Made by a program: the position numbers and the translations under genes | The notes under the pieces: generated by a model | The model's database searches: none | Seen by the model: the letters and a program-made list of their open reading frames with translations, nothing else | Told to the model about the DNA's origin: nothing | NCBI GenBank assembly: GCA_022826865.1 | Contig: JAJDUC010000024.1 | Span: 1-41,273 of the forward strand | Direction of reading: 5' to 3' | DNA from: Anaerolineae bacterium | Lineage (GTDB): Bacteria; Chloroflexota; Anaerolineae; Aggregatilineales; Phototrophicaceae | DNA length: 41,273 bases | Shown here: positions 1 through 8,480 of the stretch, piece by piece | Position numbering within the stretch: position 1 is the stretch's first letter | How the letters are laid out: each line of letters starts with the position of its first letter

Positions 1-180
1 ATTATCGAAACTGTGATTGCCAGGCTCACCGAAACCTTTGGGCTGCATCGCGTCAATGCCCACAGTGAACTCGGCATGCTCGCAAGAATAGCCGCCAAAA
101 CTGCTGCCTATAACATCGCCATCCTATTCAATCGGCAGTGTAGACGAGCAGACGGAGCGATGGCGACTCTCATCTGTTAG
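1..180 (+). pseudogene. Partial IS transposase, C-terminal end (cut by window edge)
   Basis: The first frame is open from base 1 to a TAG at 178-180 and gives 59 residues. They begin IIETVIARLTETFGLHRV and continue with ARIAAKTAAYNIAI. A Glu in an IET context, a basic residue soon after, and a closing RI..K..AYN helix resemble the C-terminal end of a DDE transposase, where the last catalytic Glu lies; IS982-like or IS4-like families both fit. The 5' part lies outside the window, so I cannot tell an intact element from a fragment. I could not identify a terminal inverted repeat or target duplication in 181-335. Confidence 0.6.
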
Positions 181-267
181 TACCGGACAAGCCTTACATT
201 TGCACATTTTTCGTGGCGAACGGCTCATTGTTATTTTGATGCGATTGCCCTGGGGCGAAGCCAGCGC

Positions 268-301
268 TTGACAAAGCACTAGCAAATCGACAAACTTGTC
301 G
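268..301 (+). promoter_or_regulatory. Possible promoter with overlapping inverted-repeat operator before the VOC gene
   Basis: TTGACA lies at 268-273. Seventeen bases later a poor -10 (CAAACT, 291-296) overlaps an inverted repeat, CGACAA (288-293) and TTGTCG (296-301), separated by 2 bases. An inverted repeat on the -10 would suit a repressor site. The -10 match is weak, so this is tentative. Confidence 0.3.
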
Positions 302-335
302 CCCGCTCAAACACATTTCTAAAGGAGAGAGCAAA

Positions 336-707
336 GTGCGTCCAATCGTTCATGTTGAGATTGCGTCCGCTGATGATGCGCAAGCCAAGGCCTTCTACAG
401 CGCGCTGCTGGGTTGGAAAGCCCAGGAAATCCCTATGGGTGACGATTTCACCTACACCATGTTCAACACCGGCGTTGATATGGGCGTTGCCTTGTCGCCT
501 GTGGGCGAGGGTGTCAAGCCGGGCGATGTAATTCTGTATTTCCACAGCGATGACCTCGATGCCGATATGGCGCGCGTCCCGGAGTTGGGCGGGCAAGTGA
601 TTTTGCCACGGCAGGATGTACCCGGATTTGGATCGCTGGGGATGTTTCTGGATCCGACGGGGAATCGGGTGGCCTTCTGGCAGAGCGTGGATCCGGGGCA
701 GGAGTAG
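336..707 (+). CDS. VOC-family (glyoxalase/bleomycin-resistance-like) protein
   Basis: This 123-residue protein has the vicinal-oxygen-chelate fold pattern. An N-terminal strand (IVHVEIAS) is followed by a helix with the typical FYSALLGWKA sequence. A second half has VILYFHSDDLDADMARV and a closing FLDPTGNRVAFWQ. The family comprises small metal-dependent enzymes and binding proteins such as glyoxalases and antibiotic-binding proteins; the substrate cannot be read here. The start is GTG, supported by AAAGGAGAG about 6 bases upstream. The gene stands alone after the IS fragment and ends just before a partial hairpin repeat at 729-753. Confidence 0.85.
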   Translation: MRPIVHVEIASADDAQAKAFYSALLGWKAQEIPMGDDFTYTMFNTGVDMGVALSPVGEGVKPGDVILYFHSDDLDADMARVPELGGQVILPRQDVPGFGSLGMFLDPTGNRVAFWQSVDPGQE

Positions 708-728
708 ACGAAATAGTTGAAAACAGCG

Positions 729-753
729 GGAGACCCAAGGGTCACCCCTACAA
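729..753. repeat. Partial copy of the GTAGGGGCG hairpin repeat family
   Basis: GGGAGACCC and GGGTCACCCC, two bases apart, form one hairpin arm ending in CCCCTAC. Read on the reverse strand it begins GTAGGGGTGACCC, one base off the GTAGGGGCG head of the other copies. Only one of the two arms seen in full copies is present, and the alkC start codon follows about 15 bases later. Confidence 0.6.
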
Positions 754-768
754 TTGCAGCAGGTCAAT

Positions 769-1884
769 ATGGCTGAGTACCCCCTACTGAAGGATTTCAT
801 CGATCGGCAGTTGATTGAGCAGATTGCCGAGCGCATCGCTACGCTTTATCCGGCTTTCGCCAAAGCTGACTTCGTAGCGGCGGTTGTCCCCGAATTGGAC
901 GCGCTTGAACTCAAGGCGCGCACGCGATTCATCGCCGAAAAGCTGAGGGAGTTTCTGCCGCCCGATTATGCGAGCGCAGTGAAGATTCTGGTGCGGATTC
1001 TGGACGAAGATAGCGGATTCGAGCCAATTGAAAACGCCGGATTGCGGTTGATGTCGATTCCGGCTTTTGTCGAGCGCTTCGGCGCGGAGCACCCGGAAGC
1101 ATCATTAGACGCCATGCCGATTATCACGCGCTATTCATCCTGCGAATTTGCGATTCGGCCGCTGCTTCTGCGGCATCCGCAGCTGACAATGGCTCGGCTC
1201 CAGGACTGGGCGACGGACAGCGATGAGCACTTGCGCCGCCTCGCCAGCGAAGGCAGCCGTCCGCGCTTGCCCTGGGGCGCCCAGTTGACCGACTTCATCG
1301 CCGATCCAGCGCCGACGCTGGCGTTGCTGGAGCGCTTTAAAGATGATCCGTCGCTCTATGTGCGGCGCTCCGCCGCCAATCATTTGAACGATATCGGCAA
1401 GGATCATCCGGAGCTGCTTTTGGCGCGGATGGCAGCATGGTCAAAAGACGCGGGGAAAGAACGCCTCTGGCTGATTAATCATGCGCTGCGGACGCTGGTC
1501 AAACGGGGCGACCGACGGGCGCTGGCGATCCTGGGCTATGATGAGGCGCAAGTTGAACTGCGCGACCTGGAATTGGCGCCGGCGCGGCTGCAGCTTGGCG
1601 GCGCGCTGACCTTCTCCTTTGCGCTGCAAAGCCAGGCCGACCATGCGCAGAACTTGATGGTCGATTATGTCATGCACTTCCTGAAAGCCAATGGGAGGAC
1701 CGCGCCCAAGGTCTTCAAGTTGAAGAAACTGAGCCTGGCGCGCGGCCAGACGGCTACAATCAATAAGAAAATGGCCATCCGGCCAATCTCGACGCGGCGC
1801 TATTACGCCGGCGCCCAGCGGCTGGAGATTCAGGTCAACGGGAAGATACTCGGCGGCGCGGACTTTGAACTTGTGATGGACTAG
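769..1884 (+). CDS. alkC: AlkC-type DNA alkylation repair glycosylase
   Basis: The protein has 371 residues from the ATG at 769; a TTG five codons upstream is possible, but MAEYPLLKDFID matches the usual family start. The first ~265 residues form HEAT-like helical repeats with the strongly family-like stretch PWGAQLTDFIADPAP...LYVRRSAANHLNDIGKDHPE. The last ~95 residues (GALTFSFALQSQ to the end) form a beta-rich Ig-like domain, which separates AlkC from the shorter AlkD. Family members excise alkylated bases such as 3-methyladenine without flipping the base out. It lies in the same direction as its neighbours but is not tightly coupled to them. A partial hairpin repeat lies directly upstream and could affect its mRNA leader. 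Confidence 0.85.
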   Translation: MAEYPLLKDFIDRQLIEQIAERIATLYPAFAKADFVAAVVPELDALELKARTRFIAEKLREFLPPDYASAVKILVRILDEDSGFEPIENAGLRLMSIPAFVERFGAEHPEASLDAMPIITRYSSCEFAIRPLLLRHPQLTMARLQDWATDSDEHLRRLASEGSRPRLPWGAQLTDFIADPAPTLALLERFKDDPSLYVRRSAANHLNDIGKDHPELLLARMAAWSKDAGKERLWLINHALRTLVKRGDRRALAILGYDEAQVELRDLELAPARLQLGGALTFSFALQSQADHAQNLMVDYVMHFLKANGRTAPKVFKLKKLSLARGQTATINKKMAIRPISTRRYYAGAQRLEIQVNGKILGGADFELVMD

Positions 1885-1929
1885 CGGCAAGGTTACACTC
1901 GCCAAAACGACTTGCCGGAGACTGACCCT

Positions 1930-4497
1930 ATGCCCGTCCCAGCCTCAGATCTCTTCACGCCCCTGCCCCTCGATAAAGCATACAACTGCGATCGCTCGAC
2001 GCTTGACGCCAGCCTGAGACTGCGGGAAGACGACGCCTTCGGCGATTGCGCCTTCCGTGGCATCCCCTTTCGCTGCGGCGAGCGGAACCAAAGCAATGCG
2101 ATCCTGCTGAGCGGCAATGAAATTCAAATTGCGACGGACGCGCTTCGCGCGACATACCTTGTATTCGCCCACATTGTGGAAGACCGCTCGCTGAAGCCGC
2201 CCCCGGACATTGCGGGCATCGATGGGCTTGAGCAGCGCGAAGGCGGCATGTCGGCCAATGATCTGGGCGATCTGGTGGCGGAGTACCAACTGAATTATGC
2301 CGATGGGACGTCGGCGACGATTCCCATACGGCGGCGATTCGCGATTCAACAGCCGCGCACCTACTGGGGCGCGAGCGCATTCGCCGCCGTTCCGCATCAG
2401 CAAGATCAAGTGAGAGGCAGCGCGGCGGAAGCATTCGCGCTTGGTCGCATGCCGGCCGCGCAATACGGACATGGCGAAACCCGCCATAGCAGCGGCCGCG
2501 ACGCCCACGCAGAGCATATCTGGCTCTATGCCCTGCCCAATCCACATCCAAGCCGGGCGATCAATGAAATTCGTCTGCAAGGCAAAACCGAGCGCGCGCT
2601 GATTTACGGCATCAGCGCGACGCAGGTTGAGGCGCATCCGCTTCGGGCCTGGACCCGGCGCATGCTGCCTTTGGGACTGCCGGAGGGCTTTGCCTTCAAC
2701 GCGATTGGCGAATTGGATGGCGTCGAAATTGACCTCTGGACGGTGATTTCGGCGCGGCCGCTGATGGAATATGACCGCGACATCTGGTTCAGCGAGGCGA
2801 CGAATGCCCAGCCGGAGCGCTCCGAGACTGTCGCGATCATCGAATACGCCGCGCATCCTCAGGCCAAGCTGTATTTGCAGACGAATGAGGGCGAGCCGGT
2901 GACCTGTGATTTGAGCCAATCCGGCGGCTGGTCGGTTGCTGCCATCGCGGAAGCGCGGCGCTTGGTTCGCGTCCGCGTGGAGGATGAGAGCGGTCGCCCG
3001 GTGGCCGTCCGCATCCATTTCCATGACGAGTATGGCCAATATCTGCCGCCCCGGGGCAATCACCGCAAGGTCAATGGCAACTGGTTCGAGGACAATTACG
3101 GAGAATTCGTCAACAGTCTCAATCAGTACGCTTATATCCATGGCGCCTGCGAGGTCGAGATGCCGCTGGGCGAGGTCTTCGTCGAGATCACGCGCGGCTA
3201 TGAAATCAAGCCGATCCGCTCAAGCTTTCAGGTGACAGCGGAAACGGAGGCGATCAGCTTCGAACTGGACAAGATCCTGGATTGGGGCGAACGCGGCTGG
3301 GTCTCGGCCGATACTCATGTGCATTTTCTCAGTCCGCAGACGGCCTGGCTGGAAGGCGCGGCCGAGGGCGTCAACGTCGTGAACCTGCTGGCGAGCCAGT
3401 GGGGCGAGATGTTCAGCAACGTCAGCGACTTTGACGGTCGGACTACATTCGGCGCGAAAGATTTCGGCGGCGATGGCGAGTTTCTGGTGCGGGTGGGCAC
3501 GGAGAACCGCATGCAGGTATTGGGCCATATTTCGCTGCTGGGCTACTCTGGCGCGATGATCCACCCGCTCTGCAGCGGCGGTCCCTCCGAGTCGGCCCTG
3601 GGCGATGCGCTGGAAGTGAGCATGGCCGAATGGGCCGAGCGCTGCATCGCGCAGAATGGTCTGGTGGTCTTGCCGCATGCGCCGAATCCACAAGCCGAAC
3701 GCGCGGCCGATATCGTTCTGGGCCTGGTGCATGCCATCGAAATGATGACATTCAATCCCTTCTCTTGGCAGATCCCGGCCTATGGCTTGCTGGATTGGTA
3801 TCGCTATCTGAACCTGGGCTATCAGATTCCGGTGGTAGGCGGGTCGGACAAGATGAGCGCCGACTCGCTGCTGGGCGGCATCCGGACCTACGCGCATCTG
3901 GGCCAGCGCGAATTCTCATACGAGAACTGGATGGCCAGCGTCAAGGCGGGCAACACATTTGTGACCGTGGGACCACTCTTGGAGCTCAATGTGGAAGGCA
4001 TCGCCCCAGGGGGGCAAGTGGCGCTGCCGGCGGGTGGCGGGAGCGTGGATGTCTCCTGGCGCGTGGAAAGCGCAGCCCTGCCCATCGAAGGTGTGGAGCT
4101 GGTCCTGGGCGGTTTCGCCGTCGACGCGGTCAGCGGCGAAGGCGCTCTATCGGCGCGCGGCAGCGCTACCCTTCCAGTGACGGAATCGACCTGGCTCGCC
4201 TTGCGCGTGCGGGGCAGCCATGCCGGACGGCAGGGAGAAATCGCGGCGCACAGCAGCAGTGTGCAGCTGCGGGTGGATGGGCAGCGTCCCTTCAAGCAAG
4301 CGGATGCTGTCGCTGTGCTGGAGCAAATTGAAGGCGCGCTGGCCTACATTGACACCTTGGCGCCGCAGCCGGAAGCGCGGCGTTACAAGAAGATTCGCGC
4401 GGCGGTGGAGGCGGCCCACAACCGCCTGCATCAGATGATGCACCGGCAAGGGCTCTACCACGAGCACAATCCGCTGCATCAGCACGGCGAGCATTAG
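1930..4497 (+). CDS. CehA/McbA-family PHP-domain metallohydrolase
   Basis: An 855-residue protein. The C-terminal half is a PHP-type hydrolase domain. DTHVH at about 461-465 supplies the first metal ligands, then comes AEGVNVVNLLASQWGEMF, and a further His lies in VLPHAPNP near 583. This pattern matches the CehA/McbA group, named from carbaryl hydrolases but mostly of unknown substrate. The ~450 N-terminal residues are beta-rich and without a motif I recognise. A short His-rich tail (HQHGEH) closes the protein. No signal peptide is seen, so it is probably cytoplasmic. ATG 1930 is chosen over TTG 1912 because GGAG sits about 9 bases before it. It starts 45 bases after alkC. Confidence 0.75.
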   Translation: MPVPASDLFTPLPLDKAYNCDRSTLDASLRLREDDAFGDCAFRGIPFRCGERNQSNAILLSGNEIQIATDALRATYLVFAHIVEDRSLKPPPDIAGIDGLEQREGGMSANDLGDLVAEYQLNYADGTSATIPIRRRFAIQQPRTYWGASAFAAVPHQQDQVRGSAAEAFALGRMPAAQYGHGETRHSSGRDAHAEHIWLYALPNPHPSRAINEIRLQGKTERALIYGISATQVEAHPLRAWTRRMLPLGLPEGFAFNAIGELDGVEIDLWTVISARPLMEYDRDIWFSEATNAQPERSETVAIIEYAAHPQAKLYLQTNEGEPVTCDLSQSGGWSVAAIAEARRLVRVRVEDESGRPVAVRIHFHDEYGQYLPPRGNHRKVNGNWFEDNYGEFVNSLNQYAYIHGACEVEMPLGEVFVEITRGYEIKPIRSSFQVTAETEAISFELDKILDWGERGWVSADTHVHFLSPQTAWLEGAAEGVNVVNLLASQWGEMFSNVSDFDGRTTFGAKDFGGDGEFLVRVGTENRMQVLGHISLLGYSGAMIHPLCSGGPSESALGDALEVSMAEWAERCIAQNGLVVLPHAPNPQAERAADIVLGLVHAIEMMTFNPFSWQIPAYGLLDWYRYLNLGYQIPVVGGSDKMSADSLLGGIRTYAHLGQREFSYENWMASVKAGNTFVTVGPLLELNVEGIAPGGQVALPAGGGSVDVSWRVESAALPIEGVELVLGGFAVDAVSGEGALSARGSATLPVTESTWLALRVRGSHAGRQGEIAAHSSSVQLRVDGQRPFKQADAVAVLEQIEGALAYIDTLAPQPEARRYKKIRAAVEAAHNRLHQMMHRQGLYHEHNPLHQHGEH

Positions 4498-4504
4498 TTC
4501 GGCG

Positions 4505-4650
4505 TCACACCCCCACCCCAAACCCCTCCACCATTAAGAGGGTGGGGCTTCAAAGCCGCGCGGCCGCTTTGAAAACTACCCTTTCCTCATTTTGGGATGC
4601 TTCGCCATAGAGATGGCGTAGGGGCCGGGGGATGAGGGTATTAGAGGCGC
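4505..4650. repeat. C-rich/G-rich intergenic hairpin block (second repeat family)
   Basis: The stretch between two convergent genes contains three inverted repeats. CCCCACCC (4511-4518) pairs with GGGTGGGG (4540-4547). TTCAAAGC (4549-4556) pairs with GCTTTGAA (4566-4573). ACCCTTTCCTCAT (about 4577) is mirrored by GGGATGAGGGT (about 4630). The first hairpin could end transcription of the metallohydrolase gene, but it has no T-tract. A related arrangement occurs at 13915-14075. Confidence 0.5.
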
Positions 4651-4705
4651 CTGCATTTGGCGTGAAAACTTGGAAATACGGAGAAAATGTTATTGCTACA
4701 GGTCT

Positions 4706-4996
4706 CTAAGCGCGGTTGCCCGGGCTGGGTTCGACCACGATGTTGGTGAATTCGAACTTCTGTTTGTTGCGCGCTTGATTATTCTCGGTGAGGCAGAGCT
4801 CAACCAAAGTCACCTCAGTCCCGAGGCTTTCGAGGCTGAACTTGGTGTGCCATTCGCCGGATTGCTGGACGTTGCGAAAGTAGACCAGGCGTCCCTTGGG
4901 ATCCATGCGCAAGAGTTTGCCCTTTGCGCGGTTGAATTTCATACCGCGTAGCTCATCAAGAAGGGCTTTGCGCCCGGCACCGTCGAGAATTGTCAT
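4706..4996 (-). CDS. Small hypothetical protein
   Basis: A 96-residue protein with no motif I can name. The sequence is soluble and of mixed charge, with an alpha-then-beta look: an early helix (GRKALLDELRGMKF) and several predicted strands (RLVYFRNV, EVTLVELCL, FEFTNIVVEP). I accept it as real because ATG 4996 has GGAGAG about 7 bases upstream, the reading is clean, and it is divergent from xseA with a normal-sized promoter gap. A GTG two codons upstream is an alternative start. The overlapping plus-strand reading at 4670-4951 is poorer and lacks a ribosome site. Confidence 0.6.
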   Translation of the reverse strand: MTILDGAGRKALLDELRGMKFNRAKGKLLRMDPKGRLVYFRNVQQSGEWHTKFSLESLGTEVTLVELCLTENNQARNKQKFEFTNIVVEPSPGNRA

Positions 4997-5086
4997 CGTC
5001 ACTCTCCGTTCGCGTGTCTTGCCCGAATCTGAGATAATTGTAGCTGCCTAAGGGACGCGCCACAACAGGCTAAATGTGAAAGCGCC

Positions 5087-6277
5087 ATGCAAAGTTTTTC
5101 CGTCGCTGAGATCACACAATACATCCACGAACTCTTTGCCGCCGACGCGGCGCTGGCGGATGTCTTGGTGCGGGGCGAGATCTCCAACTTGACCGTGGCG
5201 CGGTCCGGACATTGGTATTTCACGATCAAGGATGCGACAGCGCAGCTGCGCTGTGTGATGTTCCGCGGGGCGGCGCGGTCCGTTCGCATCGCCGTCAGCG
5301 CCGGCGATGAAATACTGGCCCAGGGTCGCGTTAGCGTGTATGAAGCGCGAGGCGAGTACCAGCTCTACGTCAATCAGATCGAGTTGGCCGGCGGCGTCGG
5401 CGACTTGCATCGGCAGTTTGAAGCGCTGAAGGCGAAGCTGGATGCTGAGGGCTTGTTTGACCCGGCGCGGAAAAGGCCAATCCCGGCCTTTCCCAGGCGG
5501 ATCGGCATCGTCACCTCCCCGGCTGCAGCCGCCTGGCAGGATATGCAGAATGTGCTGCGGCGGCGCTTCCCGCTGGTGGAACTGATACTGAGCCCGACCC
5601 TGGTGCAAGGCACCGAGGCGCCGCCGCAAGTCGTCGCCGCATTGAACAAGCTAAACCGCCGCTCTGATATTGATGTGATCATCATCGCGCGCGGGGGCGG
5701 TTCGCTGGAGGATTTGTGGTGCTTCAATGACGAAAGCGTGGCGCGGGCGGCGGCGGCCAGCAGCGTCCCGGTGATCAGCGGCATCGGGCATGAGATCGAC
5801 TTTACCATCGTCGATTTTGTCGCGGACTTGCGCGCGCCGACACCCTCAGCCGCAGCCGAGTTGGCGACGCCGAACAAGGACGATTTATTGCTGGATCTGG
5901 ATCGACTGCGGACGGGCATGGCCGCGCGCATCGAAAGCGACTTGCTGGATCGGGCGCGCGACCTGATCCGCTTGCGCAACGCCCTGGGTTTTGTATCGCC
6001 CTTGAGAAAGACGCGGCAAGCGCAACGCCGCATCGGCGAATTGCGCGGGCGGCTGGAACGAGCGACACGCGCTCGAATGGCGCGGCTGGGCGAGCGCCTG
6101 GCTAGTGCGTCCAAAGCGATGGAGTCGGCCAATCCGCAGCAGATCTTGTCCCGCGGTTATGCGCTGCTGCGCGACGAGAGCGGCGCTCTGATCCGGCGGG
6201 CGGCGCAGGTCAGCAAGAATCAGCGACTCAACGTACAATTGGCGGAAGATGAGATCAGGGTCAGGGTTGAGGACTGA
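5087..6277 (+). CDS. xseA: Exodeoxyribonuclease VII large subunit
   Basis: A 396-residue protein that matches XseA throughout. The N-terminal OB-fold (GEISNLTVARSGHWYFTIKD, residues ~28-47) binds single-stranded DNA. The nuclease core has RIGIVTSPAAAAWQDM, then RGGGSLEDLWCFNDE and SGIGHEIDFTI. The C-terminal coiled-coil is Arg-rich and ends in the usual SRGYALL repeat. With XseB it degrades single-stranded DNA in both directions. The length is slightly below the usual 400-450 but no motif is missing. Its TGA overlaps the xseB ATG by one base, so the subunits are translationally coupled. Confidence 0.97.
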   Translation: MQSFSVAEITQYIHELFAADAALADVLVRGEISNLTVARSGHWYFTIKDATAQLRCVMFRGAARSVRIAVSAGDEILAQGRVSVYEARGEYQLYVNQIELAGGVGDLHRQFEALKAKLDAEGLFDPARKRPIPAFPRRIGIVTSPAAAAWQDMQNVLRRRFPLVELILSPTLVQGTEAPPQVVAALNKLNRRSDIDVIIIARGGGSLEDLWCFNDESVARAAAASSVPVISGIGHEIDFTIVDFVADLRAPTPSAAAELATPNKDDLLLDLDRLRTGMAARIESDLLDRARDLIRLRNALGFVSPLRKTRQAQRRIGELRGRLERATRARMARLGERLASASKAMESANPQQILSRGYALLRDESGALIRRAAQVSKNQRLNVQLAEDEIRVRVED

Positions 6278-6489
6278 TGGATGAGATTGCCAGCCTGAGC
6301 TACGAAACGGCCTACGAGCAGTTGGAAGCGCTGGTCGCCAAATTAGAAAGCGGCGACTTGTCGCTGGAAGATTCGGTGGCGCTGTACGAGCGCGGTCAGC
6401 GGCTTTCGGCGCACTGCCAGACGCTGCTCGAGGATGCGGAGCTCAAGACAAGAATGGTGGATGATGACGGGGAAAGCGGTCAAGCCTAA
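6277..6489 (+). CDS. xseB: Exodeoxyribonuclease VII small subunit
   Basis: A 70-residue protein of the normal length for XseB. It has the family pattern SYETAYEQLEALVAKLESGDLSLEDSVALYERG followed by a helix ending in LEDAELK. The small subunit packs along the large-subunit coiled-coil in the exonuclease VII complex. It starts within the xseA stop codon (TGATG) and is followed after 9 bases by the RlmI-like gene, so all three probably share a transcript. Confidence 0.95.
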   Translation: MDEIASLSYETAYEQLEALVAKLESGDLSLEDSVALYERGQRLSAHCQTLLEDAELKTRMVDDDGESGQA

Positions 6490-6498
6490 GCGCGGCGC

Positions 6499-7740
6499 AT
6501 GATCGACTTCGAAAAACTGCCGGCAGCGGCTGACAAGAACATCTCGGTGCGCGTCAAGAGCGCGGCGGAAAGGGCGCTGCGGCAGGGGCATCCCTGGGTC
6601 TATGAGGATGCGATCGTCAAGCAGAGCCACTTGGGCAACGCTGGCGATCTGGCGGTTGTCTATGACCGCGAGAAGAACAATTTCCTGGCGGTGGGCTTGT
6701 ACGATCCTTTGTCGCCCATTCGCATCAAGGTTTTGCAATCGCTGCAGCCCAAGCGCATCAATCGCGGGTTTTTCGCCGAAAAGCTGAAAGCGGCGAGTAT
6801 GAAACGGCAGCCGCTAATCAATCAGAAAACGACCGGCTACCGTCTGGTATATGGCGAAAGCGATGGCTTCCCGGCTTTGGTCGTCGACCGCTATGGCGAC
6901 GCGCTGGCGCTGAAGCTCTATAGCAGCGTCTGGATTCCGCATTTGAAAGCGCTGCTGGAGGCCCTTGGCGACACGATCAGCTTCGATCGGCTGGTCTTGC
7001 GCCTGAGCCGAACACTGCAAACCGACCGGCTGAATGTCGGCAAGCTATATGGATTAAATGATGGACAGCGCCTGCTGGGCGATGCGGCGCCGGGTCCGGC
7101 GCAATTTGTGGAGAATGGCTTGCTGTTTCAGGCGGATATGGCAAAGGGACACAAGACGGGTTTCTTTTTCGACCAGCGCGACAACCGGCTGAAGGCGCGC
7201 GAATGGGCGGGTGGCCGGCGTGTATTGGATGTCTTCTCCTATACTGGCGGCTTTTCCGTAAATGCGCTGGCGGGCGGCGCCCGCTCGGTGACGGCGCTGG
7301 ATGCGAGCGCGCCGGCGCTGGAAACGCTGAAGGTCAATGTCGAAAACAATGGCTATGACCTGGCAAATGTCGATGTGATCGCGGCGGACGCATTTGCCGG
7401 CATGTGGCAAATGATCGAGTCCAAACGCAAATTCAACATGGTGGTCGTGGATCCGCCCGCCTTCGCCAACAGCCGCGCCAGCATGCGCAAAGCGGTCACG
7501 GCTTATCGGCGGTTGGTGGAGATGGCTTTGCGCTTGCTGGCGAATGATGGCGTTCTTTTCATGGCGTCTTGCAGCAACCGGATCGACGCCGAGATGTTCT
7601 ACGAACTGGTGACGCGCTCGGCCTCAGTCGCCGGGTTCAAGTTGGACGTGCTGGAGAAGACCGGGCACGCGCTTGACCATCCGATCGGCTTCCCCGAGGC
7701 GGCGTATCTCAAGGCCATATTCGCCAGAGTGACGAAATAG
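6499..7740 (+). CDS. rlmI: RlmI-like 23S rRNA (cytosine-C5) methyltransferase
   Basis: A 413-residue protein with an N-terminal PUA RNA-binding domain (AERALRQGHPWVYEDAI to about residue 90) and a class I SAM-dependent methyltransferase domain. The SAM site is seen as LDVFSYTGGFSVNALAGGA. The catalytic motif is VVDPPAFANS and the cysteine motif is MASCSNRI. This is the architecture of RlmI/RlmK-type enzymes, which make m5C in 23S rRNA; the exact target base is inferred from family. It is the third gene of the xseA-xseB cluster and ends 2 bases from the convergent SDR gene, leaving no room for a separate terminator. Confidence 0.9.
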   Translation: MIDFEKLPAAADKNISVRVKSAAERALRQGHPWVYEDAIVKQSHLGNAGDLAVVYDREKNNFLAVGLYDPLSPIRIKVLQSLQPKRINRGFFAEKLKAASMKRQPLINQKTTGYRLVYGESDGFPALVVDRYGDALALKLYSSVWIPHLKALLEALGDTISFDRLVLRLSRTLQTDRLNVGKLYGLNDGQRLLGDAAPGPAQFVENGLLFQADMAKGHKTGFFFDQRDNRLKAREWAGGRRVLDVFSYTGGFSVNALAGGARSVTALDASAPALETLKVNVENNGYDLANVDVIAADAFAGMWQMIESKRKFNMVVVDPPAFANSRASMRKAVTAYRRLVEMALRLLANDGVLFMASCSNRIDAEMFYELVTRSASVAGFKLDVLEKTGHALDHPIGFPEAAYLKAIFARVTK

Positions 7741-7742
7741 CG

Positions 7743-8480
7743 TCATTGCGAATCGCGGCGCATCAGGCTGAAACTCTGCCCGGTCGGGCCGGTGAGCGGC
7801 TGCGTCGCCAGGAAGAGCGCCAGGGGCAGAACATCGGCGGGCGTCTTGTACCACTCGGCATCAAAGGGCGAATCATCCGGCAGATCTGCGGCGGCGGTGA
7901 GATCGGTCTGCACCAGACCGGGGATCAATTCGTTGACGCAAATGCCGTAGGGCCGTAATTCCAGCGCCAGCGCGCGCACAAGCATCCAGGCGCCGGCTTT
8001 CGACGCTCCGTAAGCCGAATGCGCCGTGTCCACGACGCGGTGACCGACGCCCGAGCCTATCACGATGATATGCCCGCCCTTGCCTTTCAACTCGGGGATG
8101 GCGTATTTGCAGGTGTAATATACGCCCAGGAGATTGACTTGAATGGTCCGCTCCCAGTCGGCGATATTTCCGTCTTCGACCGATTGACGGGCGAAATTGC
8201 CGCCGGCGTTGGCGATGACGATATCGGCGGCGCCATATTGGCCGCGCGCCGCCTGGAAGAGTTTTTCGACATCGCCGGCGGCGCTGACATCAGCCGGGAC
8301 GGCGATCGCTTCACCGCCGGCGTCCTGGATTTGGCGCGCCGTTTCGTCGAGCCTGGCGCGGGAACGGGCGGCGCAGACGACGCGCGCGCCTTGCGCGCCG
8401 AAGCCAATGGCGAGCCCACGGCCGATGCCGCGGCTGGCGCCGGTGATGACAGCGACTTTGCCTTCGAGTGTTCCGGTCAT
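7743..8480 (-). CDS. SDR-family NAD(P)-dependent oxidoreductase
   Basis: A 245-residue classical short-chain dehydrogenase. The nucleotide site TGASRGIG is at residues ~14-21 and NAG at ~90. The catalytic Ser lies in IGSGVG and YxxxK is YGASK. A variant PG motif (LIPGLVQTDL) follows. CAARSRAR after the second strand suggests NADP preference, an inference. The substrate cannot be named; it resembles the general FabG-like group. ATG 8480 has GGAGG about 8 bases upstream. It is alone on its strand, with the hairpin repeat at 8617-8735 in its upstream region. Confidence 0.88.
   Translation of the reverse strand: MTGTLEGKVAVITGASRGIGRGLAIGFGAQGARVVCAARSRARLDETARQIQDAGGEAIAVPADVSAAGDVEKLFQAARGQYGAADIVIANAGGNFARQSVEDGNIADWERTIQVNLLGVYYTCKYAIPELKGKGGHIIVIGSGVGHRVVDTAHSAYGASKAGAWMLVRALALELRPYGICVNELIPGLVQTDLTAAADLPDDSPFDAEWYKTPADVLPLALFLATQPLTGPTGQSFSLMRRDSQ

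Noticed and set aside
1945..3141. Long minus-strand open frame opposite the PHP metallohydrolase
   Set aside because: A high-GC antisense shadow with no domain and no ribosome site; the plus strand has clear metal-binding motifs.
4670..4951. Plus-strand frame over the small minus-strand gene
   Set aside because: No ribosome site at its start, and the opposite frame has a good one with sensible divergent spacing to xseA.
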